Assembly (NCBI GenBank): GCA_028821405.1
Contig: JAPPGK010000101.1
Span: 1-64,000, forward strand
Direction of reading: 5' to 3'
DNA length: 64,000 nt
Origin: Gammaproteobacteria bacterium
GTDB lineage: Bacteria; Pseudomonadota; Gammaproteobacteria; Pseudomonadales; Azotimanducaceae
The notes under the pieces were generated by a model that was not told the DNA's origin, did not search any database, and saw only the letters and a list, made by a program, of their open reading frames with translations. The number at the start of each line of letters is the position of its first letter. Position 1 is the first letter of the stretch. Positions 16,594 to 31,955 of the stretch are shown piece by piece. The translations under genes and the position numbers were made by a program.

Positions 16594-17295
16594 ATGCGAC
16601 TGGGCATCCTGCAGGCCGATCATGTCGATCCCGAACCGCGTGCGTGTTTCGGGGACTTCGCGAACATGTTCGTGAGCGCCCTGGGGGGCGCGTTGGGGAA
16701 GGACACTTCCTTCGACTTCTACGACGTGCGCGGGGGTCGTTATCCGCGTCGTGTCGACGAATGCGATGGCTACCTGATTACCGGCAGCCGGGCCAGCGTA
16801 TACGACGACGAACCCTGGATCGCGAGACTTGCGGCGTTCGTCCGCGAGTTGCACGACGCCCGGGCCAGGACCGTCGGCATCTGCTTCGGACACCAGATGA
16901 TCGCTCACGCCCTGGGCGGCCGGGTCGGCTGCGCGGACGTGGGTTGGGGCGTCGGCGTCCATGCCTGGCGCCTTGTCGACGACCGACCGTGGCTACGCCC
17001 TCGGCTCGACGAATTCCGCCTGTTGGCGAGTCACAAGGACCAGGTCGAAGTCCTGCCCGACGGCGCCCGGCTGTTGGCGGCGAGCGACTTCTGTCCGCAT
17101 GCGGCGTTTTCGATCGATGACCATCTGTTCGCCTTGCAGGGCCATCCGGAGTTCACCCGGGCCTACGCCGAGTTTCTAATGCACAACCGGGAGGAGGAGT
17201 TGGGTGACGCCTTCGTACCGGGGCTTCAGTCGTTGGCAGAGCCCACGAACGAGGACGTCATCGCCCGATGGATCGCGGGCTTCCTGGCCGCCTGA
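16594..17295 (+). CDS. class I glutamine amidotransferase-like protein
   Basis: 233-residue cytosolic protein of the GATase1 fold. It carries the nucleophile elbow GICFGHQM near residue 95 and the histidine motif GHPEFT near residue 187. It resembles the standalone GMP-synthase-like amidotransferases often found beside glutamine synthetase paralogues, where a PuuD-like hydrolysis of gamma-glutamyl products is plausible. It starts 37 bp after the synthetase stop, in a spacer with a short direct repeat AGTGTCGCGTC. Confidence 0.85.
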   Translation: MRLGILQADHVDPEPRACFGDFANMFVSALGGALGKDTSFDFYDVRGGRYPRRVDECDGYLITGSRASVYDDEPWIARLAAFVRELHDARARTVGICFGHQMIAHALGGRVGCADVGWGVGVHAWRLVDDRPWLRPRLDEFRLLASHKDQVEVLPDGARLLAASDFCPHAAFSIDDHLFALQGHPEFTRAYAEFLMHNREEELGDAFVPGLQSLAEPTNEDVIARWIAGFLAA

Positions 17296-17368
17296 CCGCA
17301 ACGCCGAACGTCGTACCTTGGCGGTCGCCCGTGGTGGAGGGCTAGCCCTTTCTCGGCCTTCGGACTCC

Positions 17369-17593
17369 TCAACCCGAGTAGTCGAGCACTTCCCGCGGCG
17401 GAAGCAGAATCCAGGCCACGATATAGGCAGCGATCACGATCTTCGGCGCGAAGACGGCGGCAATGACGACGCCGGCGCGAAGGAACCTCGGATCGATGTT
17501 GAAGGCATGCCCGAAGCCCGCGCAGACACCCCCGATCCACCCGTCTCGCGTGTCCCGGGCGCAGCGGTTGCGAATTCGGTCAAAGGTGGACAT
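17369..17593 (-). CDS. PspC domain protein
   Basis: Small 74-residue membrane protein. DGWIGGVCAGFGHAFNIDPRF is the PspC signature (truncated here in wording to the core GGVCAGFG), followed by one long membrane helix (VVIAAVFAPKIVIAAYIVAW) and ILLPP. PspC proteins take part in envelope-stress sensing with PspA/PspB, but no other psp gene is nearby. A good GGAGG precedes ATG 17593. The upstream small membrane-protein ORF overlaps its start by 14 bp. Confidence 0.82.
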   Translation of the reverse strand: MSTFDRIRNRCARDTRDGWIGGVCAGFGHAFNIDPRFLRAGVVIAAVFAPKIVIAAYIVAWILLPPREVLDYSG

Positions 17594-17828
17594 GGCTGCC
17601 TCCGGTTCGACGGGCCAGGGCCACCAGCGCCACGCGGTCCGGCATCGCGCAGGTTTGCAGGCTTTCGGTCCCGTGTTGGTCGACGGTTTCGTTCGCCACC
17701 CGTGCGCCTTCGGCCGCCATGCCGTCCGCGCCGTCGATGAACACGCCGAAGCCCGTCATGACAACAACGAGGAGAGCGAACGCGGCGAGCGTCGCTCTTG
17801 GGGTACTGATACGGGAGATCCTAGTCAC
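17580..17828 (-). CDS. small putative membrane protein upstream of pspC-like gene
   Basis: Open frame of 82 residues from a GTG at 17828 (ATG at 17915 possible) with one membrane helix, TLAAFALLVVVMTGFGVFI, and a polar C-terminal half containing one cysteine. I do not recognise the family. Its end overlaps the PspC start, which suggests one transcript and an envelope role, but the C-terminal half could be non-coding. No strong ribosome site is visible. Confidence 0.4.
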   Translation of the reverse strand: MTRISRISTPRATLAAFALLVVVMTGFGVFIDGADGMAAEGARVANETVDQHGTESLQTCAMPDRVALVALARRTGGSHVHL

Positions 17829-18078
17829 GATGTTCTCAATATTGGGGTCTGGTACGGGGTTTTCAAGAGACGTGCCAACGGTGGTTTTCTTACAACTGTT
17901 TGATTTGAAAGACATCCGCCGAAGAAGTTCAATCAGATCGGCTTGGAGGGTTGGTCGTTCTGACCACTTCTGCTGGCGAATTTCGCCCCAACGGTCCAAG
18001 GGTCGTGGCCGGTCTCGGTTTGTTATCCGCTAGACTCGCCTGGGCACGGGGAACCGACACGGGAGGAGCAAACCCAAG

Positions 18079-19719
<1,641 letters not shown>

Positions 19720-19836
19720 GGAACCGGCTGTCCCGGCGTCGCCCGGATTCGTTCAACACACTCGGGCCGCGTAGGACGGATTGCGGCACATCGGCGTCGA
19801 CTGGGGACGGGACAAGCCCGACCTACGGTGCTTGCG

Positions 19837-21171
19837 TTAATCGCGTGAGAACTCGAGGGCGGCGCCCATCGGGACGTCGCGCAACTGCCCGTCCGCGTAG
19901 GCGAGGTTGCCGTTTACGAAGGTGTGCGTGATTCGGGAACGGAACGTAAACCCGCGAAAGGGCGTCCAGCCGCACTTGGCGTGGACGGGTTCCTCGTCAA
20001 CCACGGTGTGCGCGCCCGGATCGACGACGGCGAGATCCGCGAAATAGCCCTCCCGAATGTAGCCCCGCTCGGCGATCTCGAACAGGGTTGCGGGCGCGTG
20101 CGCAGTTTTCTGGACGACCTGCTCGATGGTCATCTCACCTGCCTTGACGTGCTCCACCAGGGTCAACAGGGCGTGCTGCACCAAGGGTAGCCCGGCGGGG
20201 GCGTCGACATAGGGCGCGTCCTTCTCCTCTCTTGTGTGGGGCGCGTGGTCGGTGGCGATGACATCGATTCGATCCTCGACGACGGCGTGGCGAAGCGCGA
20301 GTTGGTCGGCCCGGGTCTTCACCGACGGATTGCACTTCAGATCGTTGCCCAGGGGCCCGTACCAGCTGTCGTTGAAGAACAGGTGGTGCACACAGGCTTC
20401 GGCGGTGATCCGCTTGCCGTCGATCGGGCCCGTCTCGAACAGGTCCATTTCCCGCGCGGTGGTGAGGTGCAGGACGTGCAGCCGGCTGCCATGGCGTCTG
20501 GCCAGCGAGACCGCCAGGGAGGACGACTTGTAGCACGCCTCGGCAGATCGGATGGCGGGGTGTTGCTCGATGGGAACCGCGTCGCCGAACTCGGCGCGCG
20601 CCCTCGCCTCGTTGGCGAGGATGGTCGGGGTGTCCTCGCAGTGCGTGGCGATGACGAGGGGACAGGATGCGAAGATGCCTTCCAGCGTGTCGGGGTCGTC
20701 GACCAGCATGTTGCCGGTCGAGGCGCCCATGAAGACCTTCACGCCGCAGGCTTTCGTGATGTCGACGCGCTTGATGGCTTCCAGGTTGTCGTTGGTGGCG
20801 CCGAAATAGAAGCCGTAGTTGGCAATGGAGCGGGGTGCGGCCCGGGTGTGTTTGTCGAGCAGGGCCTCGGGGGTCACGGTCTGCGGCACGCAGTTCGGCA
20901 TCTCGAGGTAGCTGGTGGTGCCGCCGGCGACTGCCGCCCGGGATTCCGTCGCGATATTGCCCTTGTGCTCGAACCCCGGTTCGCGGAAGTGCACCTGGTC
21001 GTCGATCATCCCGGGAAGCAGCCACGCGCCGTCGAGGTCGATATCCGTGGCATTCGGATCGGTGGTGGTGCCACCGAGGCGTTCGATGCGACCGCCGGCG
21101 ATCAGAACATCGGCCTCGAATGTGCGGCCTTCGTTGACGACCACGGCGTTCCTCAGGTTCCACGATGTCAC
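19837..21171 (-). CDS. pyrC: dihydroorotase, class I type
   Basis: 444-residue amidohydrolase that cyclises carbamoyl-aspartate to dihydroorotate in pyrimidine synthesis. Metal-site motifs are QVHFREPG, the carbamylated-lysine segment GVKVFMG, THCED, HVLHLT and ATDHAPHT, in the right order. The usual PNT of the substrate site reads PNC here. The start is GTG 21171 with AAGGGGGAG upstream. No other pyrimidine gene is adjacent. A hydantoinase or allantoinase paralogue is possible, but the motif set fits dihydroorotase best. Confidence 0.85.
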   Translation of the reverse strand: MTSWNLRNAVVVNEGRTFEADVLIAGGRIERLGGTTTDPNATDIDLDGAWLLPGMIDDQVHFREPGFEHKGNIATESRAAVAGGTTSYLEMPNCVPQTVTPEALLDKHTRAAPRSIANYGFYFGATNDNLEAIKRVDITKACGVKVFMGASTGNMLVDDPDTLEGIFASCPLVIATHCEDTPTILANEARARAEFGDAVPIEQHPAIRSAEACYKSSSLAVSLARRHGSRLHVLHLTTAREMDLFETGPIDGKRITAEACVHHLFFNDSWYGPLGNDLKCNPSVKTRADQLALRHAVVEDRIDVIATDHAPHTREEKDAPYVDAPAGLPLVQHALLTLVEHVKAGEMTIEQVVQKTAHAPATLFEIAERGYIREGYFADLAVVDPGAHTVVDEEPVHAKCGWTPFRGFTFRSRITHTFVNGNLAYADGQLRDVPMGAALEFSRD

Positions 21172-21257
21172 CGGCCACTCCCCCTTGATTTGTACTTGAG
21201 GATTATAGATGCCGCACGCCGTTGAGGCTGACGGGCAGTCGCGGGTAATGTGTCGCC

Positions 21258-21920
21258 ATGGATCTGCGGCAAGTCGCTGTATTCGTATGGGCTTTCAGTT
21301 GGCTGGGCATGTTCCTGGCCTACGGGGCATCCGCGGCGGGCGGTCATCTCGAGCCATGCGTGCCGCACCTCTCGGGCTGCGCCAGCATCAGCGCCAGCGG
21401 CCGCTACGGGGCCGGCTACTTCATCTTCAAAGGCCTGATGATCCCCGCGGGGGTGTTCTTCGCGGTCTACTGGATGCTGTGCGAACGCTGGCTTCAGGCT
21501 TGCGGGGACACCCACCTCGGCTGGCGTCGGGCGCTCCTGGTAGTCGGCATCGTCGGTGCCGCGTCATTCGTGCTCTACGCGACGTTCCTCGGCCATGAGG
21601 GCGACCTGTACCGGGCGCTGCGACGCTACGGCACGATTGTCTTCTTCGGCTTCACCTTCGTCGCGCAGTTGATCCTCGTCTACCGGGCCCAGGCGCTGTT
21701 CGGCAAGATCCCGCTCGTCAGGGCGAAGGTGGCGCTGTGCATCTTCATGCTGGCGGAGGGGCTCGCACTCGAAGCGTTCACCTACTTCATCGACAACGAT
21801 GCGTGGCTTGAGAACCTCACCGAGTGGCATGCCGCCACGGCGTTGTCCTTCTACCCGTTCGTCACCTGGCTGCTGTGGCGGCGAACGGGGTTCGTCGTCG
21901 ACTTCAAGCATCGGCCTTAG
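21258..21920 (+). CDS. polytopic membrane protein (FRAG1/DRAM/Sfk1-like)
   Basis: 220-residue integral membrane protein with six probable helices and a first loop bearing two cysteines (LEPCVPHLSGCASIS). The layout and the FIFKGLMIPAG segment recall FRAG1/DRAM/Sfk1 proteins, eukaryote-like six-helix proteins of unclear function in bacteria; the family call is tentative. It diverges from the dihydroorotase gene and ends at a hairpin shared with the convergent acyl-CoA synthetase. Confidence 0.7.
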   Translation: MDLRQVAVFVWAFSWLGMFLAYGASAAGGHLEPCVPHLSGCASISASGRYGAGYFIFKGLMIPAGVFFAVYWMLCERWLQACGDTHLGWRRALLVVGIVGAASFVLYATFLGHEGDLYRALRRYGTIVFFGFTFVAQLILVYRAQALFGKIPLVRAKVALCIFMLAEGLALEAFTYFIDNDAWLENLTEWHAATALSFYPFVTWLLWRRTGFVVDFKHRP

Positions 21921-21939
21921 GGACGGGTCTATCCCGTCC
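21921..21939. terminator. hairpin between convergent genes
   Basis: GGACGGG/CCCGTCC with loop TCTAT begins directly after the stop codon of the membrane-protein gene and faces the end of the acyl-CoA synthetase gene. There is no U-tract, so termination is inferred from position only. Confidence 0.4.
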
Positions 21940-21973
21940 GGTCTGGCCGGTACGGGCGACTGCGAGGGGCGCG

Positions 21974-23524
21974 CTAGACGATCCGACTGCCTGTCTTGCC
22001 CCAGTACTCGTCCTTCAACAGCCGCTTGTAGAGCTTGCCGGTGGGCAGGCGCGGCAGTTCGTCGCGGAAGTCGACGCTCTTCGGGGACTTGTAGTGCGCC
22101 AAGTGCTCCCGGGCGTAGGCGATGAGTTCGGCTTCCAGGTCGGCGTCGCCCCTCACGCCGTCCACCGGCTGCACGACGGCTTTCACCTCCTCTCCCATGT
22201 CCGGGTTGGGTACCCCGATGACGGCGACATCCATCACCTTGGGATGCACGATCAGGGCGTCCTCGATCTCCTGGGGATAGATGTTCACACCGCCGGAGAT
22301 GATCATGAACGTGGCCCGGTCGGTGAGGTAGAGATAGCCCTCGTCGTCGACATAGCCGACGTCCCCGAGTTTCGACCAGTTGGGATGCTCGGGATGCTGC
22401 GCCTCCTGGGTCTTGTCGGGATCCTTGAGGTACTCGAAGGGCATCGCCGGCATCTCGAAGTAGATGATGCCCGGTGCCCCGGCGGGTAGTTCCTTGCCGT
22501 CGTCGTCGCAAATGTGGATAACCCCCATCAACGGGCGGCCGACAGTACCGGGATGGGCAAGCCATTCGTCCGGCGTGCAGTGGGTGAAACCGTTCAACTC
22601 GGTGCCGGCATAGTATTCGTAGAGGATCGGCCCCCACCAGTCGAACATCTGACGCTTCACTTCCACCGATATGGGTGCTGCGGCGTGGATGGCGACCTTG
22701 TGGGAGGACAGGTCAAAGCCGCTACGATCCGCTTCGGGCAGCTTCAGCATGCGGGTGAACATCGTTGGTACCCACTGACTGTGCGTGACCTTGTGGTCCT
22801 CGATCGCCTGCAGTGCCTGGACGGGGTCGAAGCGCGTCATCACGACCGCCGTCCCACCCAGCGTCTGTACGGCCTGGCAGAAACCCACCGGGGCGGCATG
22901 GTAGAGCGGGGCGGGGGAAAGGTAGACAGTGTCCTGGTCGACTCCCCACACCATGTTGAGCAGTCCCACCGTCTCGGCGGGTTCGGTGATGGACGTGTCG
23001 GGCAATGGCCGCAGGATGCCCTTGGGTCGACCGGTGGTGCCGGAGCTGTAGAGCATGAATCCCCCGGCCGGCTCCTCGGCGAGGGGCGCCGCCGGGTACG
23101 CCGCGATGGCTTCCTCGAAATCCTCGAAACCGTCGACGGCGCCATCGACCATCAGGTAGGTCTTGCAGTTCGGCGCGTGGACGGGGACGTCCTCCGCGAT
23201 GTCGGCCACGCCCCGGGAGGCGACGAGAACCGAGGACTCGGAGTTGTCCACGATGTAGCCCGCTTCCTCGGCCGTCAGATAGCGGTTCACCGTCGTGAGG
23301 TAGAGACCGGAGCGCAGCGCTGCCCACACCACGTCGAAGTAGGCGAGGTGGTTCTCCATGAAGATGCTGATGTGGTCGCCACGCCGCAGCCCCTTGTCCC
23401 ACAAGAGCTGGGCGAGCCGGTTCGAGCGGTCGTTCAACTCGCCGAACGTGCGCACCGCACCCGTACCCGTGTCGATTGCGGCGGCCTTGTCCGGGAACAC
23501 CGTCGCCCAATGTCCTGGATACAT
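21974..23524 (-). CDS. acyl-CoA synthetase (ANL superfamily, FadD/FadD13-like)
   Basis: 516-residue AMP-forming acyl-CoA synthetase. YSSGTTGRPKGI (A3), YEYYAGTELNG (A5), LGDVGYVDDEGYLYLTDR (A7) and SGGVNIYPQEIE (A8) are present, with PTGKLYKRLL holding the catalytic lysine. GAGGGAGGAC precedes ATG 23524; the longer ORF upstream is non-homologous. Sequences of this type are common in bacteria that degrade terpenoid or aromatic acids, so the substrate could be a bulky carboxylate. It differs clearly from the synthetase at 18-19.7 kb. Confidence 0.9.
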   Translation of the reverse strand: MYPGHWATVFPDKAAAIDTGTGAVRTFGELNDRSNRLAQLLWDKGLRRGDHISIFMENHLAYFDVVWAALRSGLYLTTVNRYLTAEEAGYIVDNSESSVLVASRGVADIAEDVPVHAPNCKTYLMVDGAVDGFEDFEEAIAAYPAAPLAEEPAGGFMLYSSGTTGRPKGILRPLPDTSITEPAETVGLLNMVWGVDQDTVYLSPAPLYHAAPVGFCQAVQTLGGTAVVMTRFDPVQALQAIEDHKVTHSQWVPTMFTRMLKLPEADRSGFDLSSHKVAIHAAAPISVEVKRQMFDWWGPILYEYYAGTELNGFTHCTPDEWLAHPGTVGRPLMGVIHICDDDGKELPAGAPGIIYFEMPAMPFEYLKDPDKTQEAQHPEHPNWSKLGDVGYVDDEGYLYLTDRATFMIISGGVNIYPQEIEDALIVHPKVMDVAVIGVPNPDMGEEVKAVVQPVDGVRGDADLEAELIAYAREHLAHYKSPKSVDFRDELPRLPTGKLYKRLLKDEYWGKTGSRIV

Positions 23525-23638
23525 CGTCCTCCCTCGTTGGTGGCTGTGTGTCGTGACGCAGGCTAGCAGCGGGGCACCGCCCGCGGCAATTGCGACGCGG
23601 ACGCCCCATAGCCGGCCCGGCCACACCGACCTCCCACC

Positions 23639-23680
23639 GAACAAACAGCCACGGTCCCAGGCTCCCTTTGGCGTTTGTTC
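23639..23680. promoter_or_regulatory. inverted repeat GAACAAAC...GTTTGTTC upstream of the CBS gene
   Basis: Perfect 8-bp arms separated by 26 nt in the 228-bp divergent region between the acyl-CoA synthetase and CBS-domain genes. It could be a regulator site for either gene or a transcript hairpin. Confidence 0.3.
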
Positions 23681-23752
23681 CATGCTAGGGCTTGCCGTGC
23701 CCCAAGGAATTCCGACAAACTCGTGCGACAAGGGGTTCACGCGGGGATACCG

Positions 23753-24202
23753 ATGAAAACGGTCAACGACGTGATGCAGCACAAGCTGCGTGGCGGCGCC
23801 AGCGCGGAGGTGTTCTCCATCGCGCCCATCGCCAGTGTCTACGAGGCAATCGAGATGATGTCCGACTGCCACGTCGGTGCGTTGCCGGTGATGATCGACG
23901 ACAAGCTGGTCGGCATCGTTTCCGAGCGGGACTACGCCCGCAAGGTCATCTTGAAGGACAAGTCGTCCAAGCAGACCCGGGTCTCCGAGATCATGACCCG
24001 GGAGGTCGTCACCGTCACAGCCCGGGACCGGGTGTCGGATTGCGTGGACCTGATGACTAACCACCACATCCGCCACCTGGTAATCGTGGAGGAGGGCGTC
24101 GTGACGGGCATGCTGTCGTTGCGCGACCTGTTCAACGAGATCATCGACGAACAGAGCGAGACGATCGGCCAGTTGGAGGGCTACATCCGCGGCGGCCAGT
24201 AG
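23753..24202 (+). CDS. CBS-domain pair protein
   Basis: 149-residue cytosolic protein consisting only of two CBS domains: residues about 1-70 (VYEAIEMMSDCHVGALPVM, VGIVSERDYARK) and 75-140 (VSDCVDLMTNHHIRHLVIV, GMLSLRDL). Such Bateman modules bind adenine nucleotides and signal energy state to partners. Start chosen at ATG 23753 (MKTVNDVM), the standard family start. It is followed at once by a GGGACACC hairpin. Confidence 0.87.
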   Translation: MKTVNDVMQHKLRGGASAEVFSIAPIASVYEAIEMMSDCHVGALPVMIDDKLVGIVSERDYARKVILKDKSSKQTRVSEIMTREVVTVTARDRVSDCVDLMTNHHIRHLVIVEEGVVTGMLSLRDLFNEIIDEQSETIGQLEGYIRGGQ

Positions 24203-24288
24203 GGGACACCCTTGCGGTGTCCCGCGCCCGCGTACGGGCCTAGGACACGGCAGACCGCAACGCCGGCGGGCGACGACAAGCGTCGCCC
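24203..24288. terminator. two hairpins between convergent CBS and SulP genes
   Basis: GGGACACC/GGTGTCCC with loop CTTGC (24203-24223) follows the CBS stop. GGGCGACG/CGTCGCCC with loop ACAAG (24268-24288) abuts the SulP stop. Each has a perfect 8-bp stem without a U-run. They probably insulate the convergent genes; the first stem resembles the GGGACACCC repeat seen elsewhere. Confidence 0.5.
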
Positions 24289-24289
24289 C

Positions 24290-26113
24290 CTACGGGTCGT
24301 GTGTGTTCTGTGGCAGATCCCGCCAGACCCATTTCCCCTTAGCTTCGGTCAGCGCGTTGAAAGCGTCGTCGGTGGTCTGGAATACCCGCCCGGTAAGCCA
24401 GTCGTCCACGGCGGCGTGTTCGAGCTGGTCGCGAACGGGGCCCTTGATTTCGCTGAAGTGCAATGCGACGTTGCGACGGGCCAGGCGGTGAGTTAAGCGC
24501 TTGAGCATCTCGAGCCCGGTGGTGTCGATGAAGTTGACCGCGCTCATGATGATCAACAGGTGCTCGACAGCTGCTGCCTCGGAATCCCCCTCCTCGTCGC
24601 TTGGCGCTTGTTCGGGGTTGTCCACCAACTCCGCGAGCCGGCTTTCCGACGTGTCGGCATTGGCGAAGTAGAGACTCTCGTCCACGCGCGCCGCCACGAG
24701 GTGATCCCAGGTGCGCACGGGATAACGCTTGACGTTGCGGAAGTGCGGCGTCTCCCCGAGTCGGCCCACCACGGCGATGTGGGGACGGGCCGAACCGCGC
24801 ATGAACAGCACGATGGAGATTGCCACCCCGATCACCAGCCCGGCTTCCACGCCGACGAGGAGAACGCCGGCGAACGTCGCGAAGTGGGTCAGGACATCCG
24901 GCCGGTAGAAGCGCCAGTCCCGGGCAAGGGAACGGAAGTCGGCGAGCTCGAACACCGCCACCATGACGATGGCGGCGAGCACGGCGTGCGGCAGGTTTTC
25001 GAATAGCGGCGTGAGCCACAGGAGTGTCAACACGATTATCCCCGCGCACACGAACGCGCTCACGGGTGTGCGTGCACCCGACGCGTAGTTGATGCTGGAG
25101 CGGGTGAAGCTTCCGGCCACCGGATAGGCACCGGAAAACGCCGCGCCGACATTGGCCGCACCGAGGGCGAGGAGTTCCTGGTGGCTGTCGATCCGGCGTC
25201 GTTGGCGCGACGCAAGGGTCTTGCCGATGGAGTAGCTCTCCACGAACGCGACCAGCGCGATCAGGAGCGCATTGGGTAGGAGGTCCCACCACAGGCGGGC
25301 ATCCAGCACCGGCAAGGTGAGTTCGGGCATGCCAGCGGGCACGGCGCCCACCACACCGACATCGAGGCCGAATGTTGCGACCACGACGGTGCCGAGGATC
25401 GCCGCCAACACCGGACCGGCACGGGTCAGCGCATGACCGAGCTGCCCATCCCCGCCGTTCCGCGCGGGCTTTCGCGGGAGTAGCGCGGCACCCCAACGAC
25501 GAACTGCGCTCATCAGCAGCAGACCGCCGACGCCGAGACCCAGCGCCGTGGGATTGATCTCGACGATTGATCGGGCGAGGTCGGTCACCCGGGCGAGTGC
25601 ACCGTCGTCCAGCGCCGACGTGGTCGCGATACCCGTTAGCGGCGCCAGTTGGCTGACGATGATCAGGATGGCCGCGCCGTTCACGAACCCGGAGATCACC
25701 GGATGACTCAGCAGGTTTACGATGCCGCCCACCTGCAGCAGCCGCAGCAGCACGAGGATCACGCCGACCTGCAGGCTCAATACCGTGGTGATGCCGAGGT
25801 AGGCGTCGGAGTACGCCGGTGCGTGCTCTCCGACCGTGGATGCGACCATCAGGGCCGCGATGGCCACCGGGCCGACGATCAACTGCCGGGACGAACTCAG
25901 GACGGCGTGGATCAGCATGGGGGCTAGGCAGGCATAAAGCCCGGCTTCGGCGGGCAATCCCGCGAGCAGGGCGTAGGCGACGGCCTGGGGAACCGTGAGC
26001 ATGCCCACCGCCACGCCCGCAACGACATCGTGGGGCAGGTCCTCGCGACGGTAGCTCCGCGCCACGTCGATGATGGGCAGATAACTCGACAGGTTGCTGA
26101 TGCCGTTCGCCAT
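24290..26113 (-). CDS. SulP family anion permease with STAS domain
   Basis: 607-residue inner-membrane transporter for sulfate, bicarbonate or a related anion. The N-terminal region has the SulP start (SYRREDLPHDVVAGVAVGML) and about 12-14 membrane segments with GLYACLAPMLIHAVLSSSRQ; the last 130 residues form a STAS domain (HLLIIMSAVNFIDTTGLEML). The polar insert EQAPSDEEGDSEAAA lies inside the STAS region. The anion cannot be told from sequence. Its 5' side is the tandem repeat region shared with the GDSL gene. Confidence 0.9.
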   Translation of the reverse strand: MANGISNLSSYLPIIDVARSYRREDLPHDVVAGVAVGMLTVPQAVAYALLAGLPAEAGLYACLAPMLIHAVLSSSRQLIVGPVAIAALMVASTVGEHAPAYSDAYLGITTVLSLQVGVILVLLRLLQVGGIVNLLSHPVISGFVNGAAILIIVSQLAPLTGIATTSALDDGALARVTDLARSIVEINPTALGLGVGGLLLMSAVRRWGAALLPRKPARNGGDGQLGHALTRAGPVLAAILGTVVVATFGLDVGVVGAVPAGMPELTLPVLDARLWWDLLPNALLIALVAFVESYSIGKTLASRQRRRIDSHQELLALGAANVGAAFSGAYPVAGSFTRSSINYASGARTPVSAFVCAGIIVLTLLWLTPLFENLPHAVLAAIVMVAVFELADFRSLARDWRFYRPDVLTHFATFAGVLLVGVEAGLVIGVAISIVLFMRGSARPHIAVVGRLGETPHFRNVKRYPVRTWDHLVAARVDESLYFANADTSESRLAELVDNPEQAPSDEEGDSEAAAVEHLLIIMSAVNFIDTTGLEMLKRLTHRLARRNVALHFSEIKGPVRDQLEHAAVDDWLTGRVFQTTDDAFNALTEAKGKWVWRDLPQNTHDP

Positions 26114-26135
26114 GGTTGTCGTTTCTTATCCTGTT

Positions 26136-26310
26136 CGGTGGGTGTCCCTTGCCCAGCACTCCTTGCCCGGTCCCTTGCCCGGTCCCCTTGCCCGGTACCC
26201 GGTGGGTGTCCCTTGTCCACTTGCTTGCCTAGCCCGCCCTTGCCTAGCAACCTGATGGATGTCCCTTGCCCAGGACGCAGGACGTGGTGGGTGTCCCTTG
26301 CCCAGGACGT
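26136..26310. repeat. degenerate tandem repeats around GGTGGGTGTCCCTTGCCC
   Basis: Between the divergent SulP and GDSL genes, GGTGGGTGTCCCTTG recurs at 26137, 26200 and 26286 and as GATGGATGTCCCTTG at 26253. Shorter CCTTGCCCGGTC units (three in a row from 26161) and TTGCCTAG units lie between. The unit's complement GGGACACCCACC also appears in the repeats at 52682-52750. It does not have the fixed repeat/spacer spacing of a CRISPR array. Confidence 0.75.
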
Positions 26311-26421
26311 CGTCGCCATTGTAGCCTCGCGGGCATGGGGCGGCTTGGCGGGACGGAACTGTCCCCGGGCAAGGAGGCACATTTGCGTGGCACTCGAACG
26401 CCCGTTCCGATGGAGGAAGCT

Positions 26422-27114
26422 GTGCCCAAGGGAATTGCCGCCGTGCTGGTCCTGTCTGCGTTGACTGCCGCCGCCGCCGAATACCCCGACCCCGAACGCT
26501 TCCGAGGCGCCATCGACGCCTTCCTCGCGGCCGACGCCCAGACGCCGCCGCCCAAGGGCGCGATCATTGCCACCGGCAGTTCCAGCATGCGCGGCTGGCA
26601 CGGCCGCATTGCCGAGGACTTGGCACCGCTCACCGTGATCCCCCGCGGCTTCGGCGGCAGCAACATGAACGACGTGCGCCACTTCCTGGATGAACTGGTG
26701 CTGCGCCACGCGCCCCGTGGCGTGCTGCTCTACGAAGGCGACAACGACACTGCGGCGGGAGCGACGCCTGCCGAGATTTTGGCGCACTTCGACGCCATCA
26801 CCGAGGGCATCCACGAGGTGTTGCCCGAAACACGCATCTACATCCTGGCGGTGAAGCCGAGCATCAGCCGCTGGCACCTGTGGGAGTCCATGTCGGCCAC
26901 CAACGCGATGCTAGCCGACCGGGCCGATGCCGATGCGCGGCTGGTGTTCATCGACATCGCCACCCCGATGTTGGGCGCTGACGGCGAACCCCGGCCCGAG
27001 CTCTTCGTTGCCGACAACCTGCACATGAACGGTGCGGGCTACGACATCTGGCGCGGCGCGGTGCGACCCGTGCTCGTGGCTGCCGAGAGGGCTCTCGAAG
27101 TCGGGGATCGCTGA
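26422..27114 (+). CDS. secreted GDSL/SGNH hydrolase-like protein
   Basis: 230-residue protein with a signal peptide (IAAVLVLSALTAAAA). SGNH blocks are complete: Ser in ATGSSSMRGW, Gly in IPRGFGGSNMND, Asn in YEGDNDTA, and the Asp/His block in NLHMNGAGYDIW. It is probably an esterase or lipase of the cell envelope acting on lipid or acetylated sugar. The start GTG 26422 has GGAGG 6 bp upstream; ATG 26410 is the alternative. The gene is followed by an ampG remnant. Confidence 0.85.
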   Translation: MPKGIAAVLVLSALTAAAAEYPDPERFRGAIDAFLAADAQTPPPKGAIIATGSSSMRGWHGRIAEDLAPLTVIPRGFGGSNMNDVRHFLDELVLRHAPRGVLLYEGDNDTAAGATPAEILAHFDAITEGIHEVLPETRIYILAVKPSISRWHLWESMSATNAMLADRADADARLVFIDIATPMLGADGEPRPELFVADNLHMNGAGYDIWRGAVRPVLVAAERALEVGDR

Positions 27115-27149
27115 GTGTTGGTCGGGGTGGACGGAGCCAACGCCATAGG

Positions 27150-30272
<3,123 letters not shown>

Positions 30273-30326
30273 GCTGCGTGATGTTCGCGCAGCGTTGGAC
30301 CCGCGGGTTGCCCTCGAGCCGAAGGC

Positions 30327-31904
<1,578 letters not shown>

Positions 31905-31955
31905 CGTTGTGCGGCGTTCATCGGATGGCCCCTGAACACCACATGGGGAACCCGG

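Noticed and set aside
26136-26310. CRISPR array
   Set aside because: Repeat units are degenerate and of varying length, spacing is irregular, and no cas gene exists in the window.
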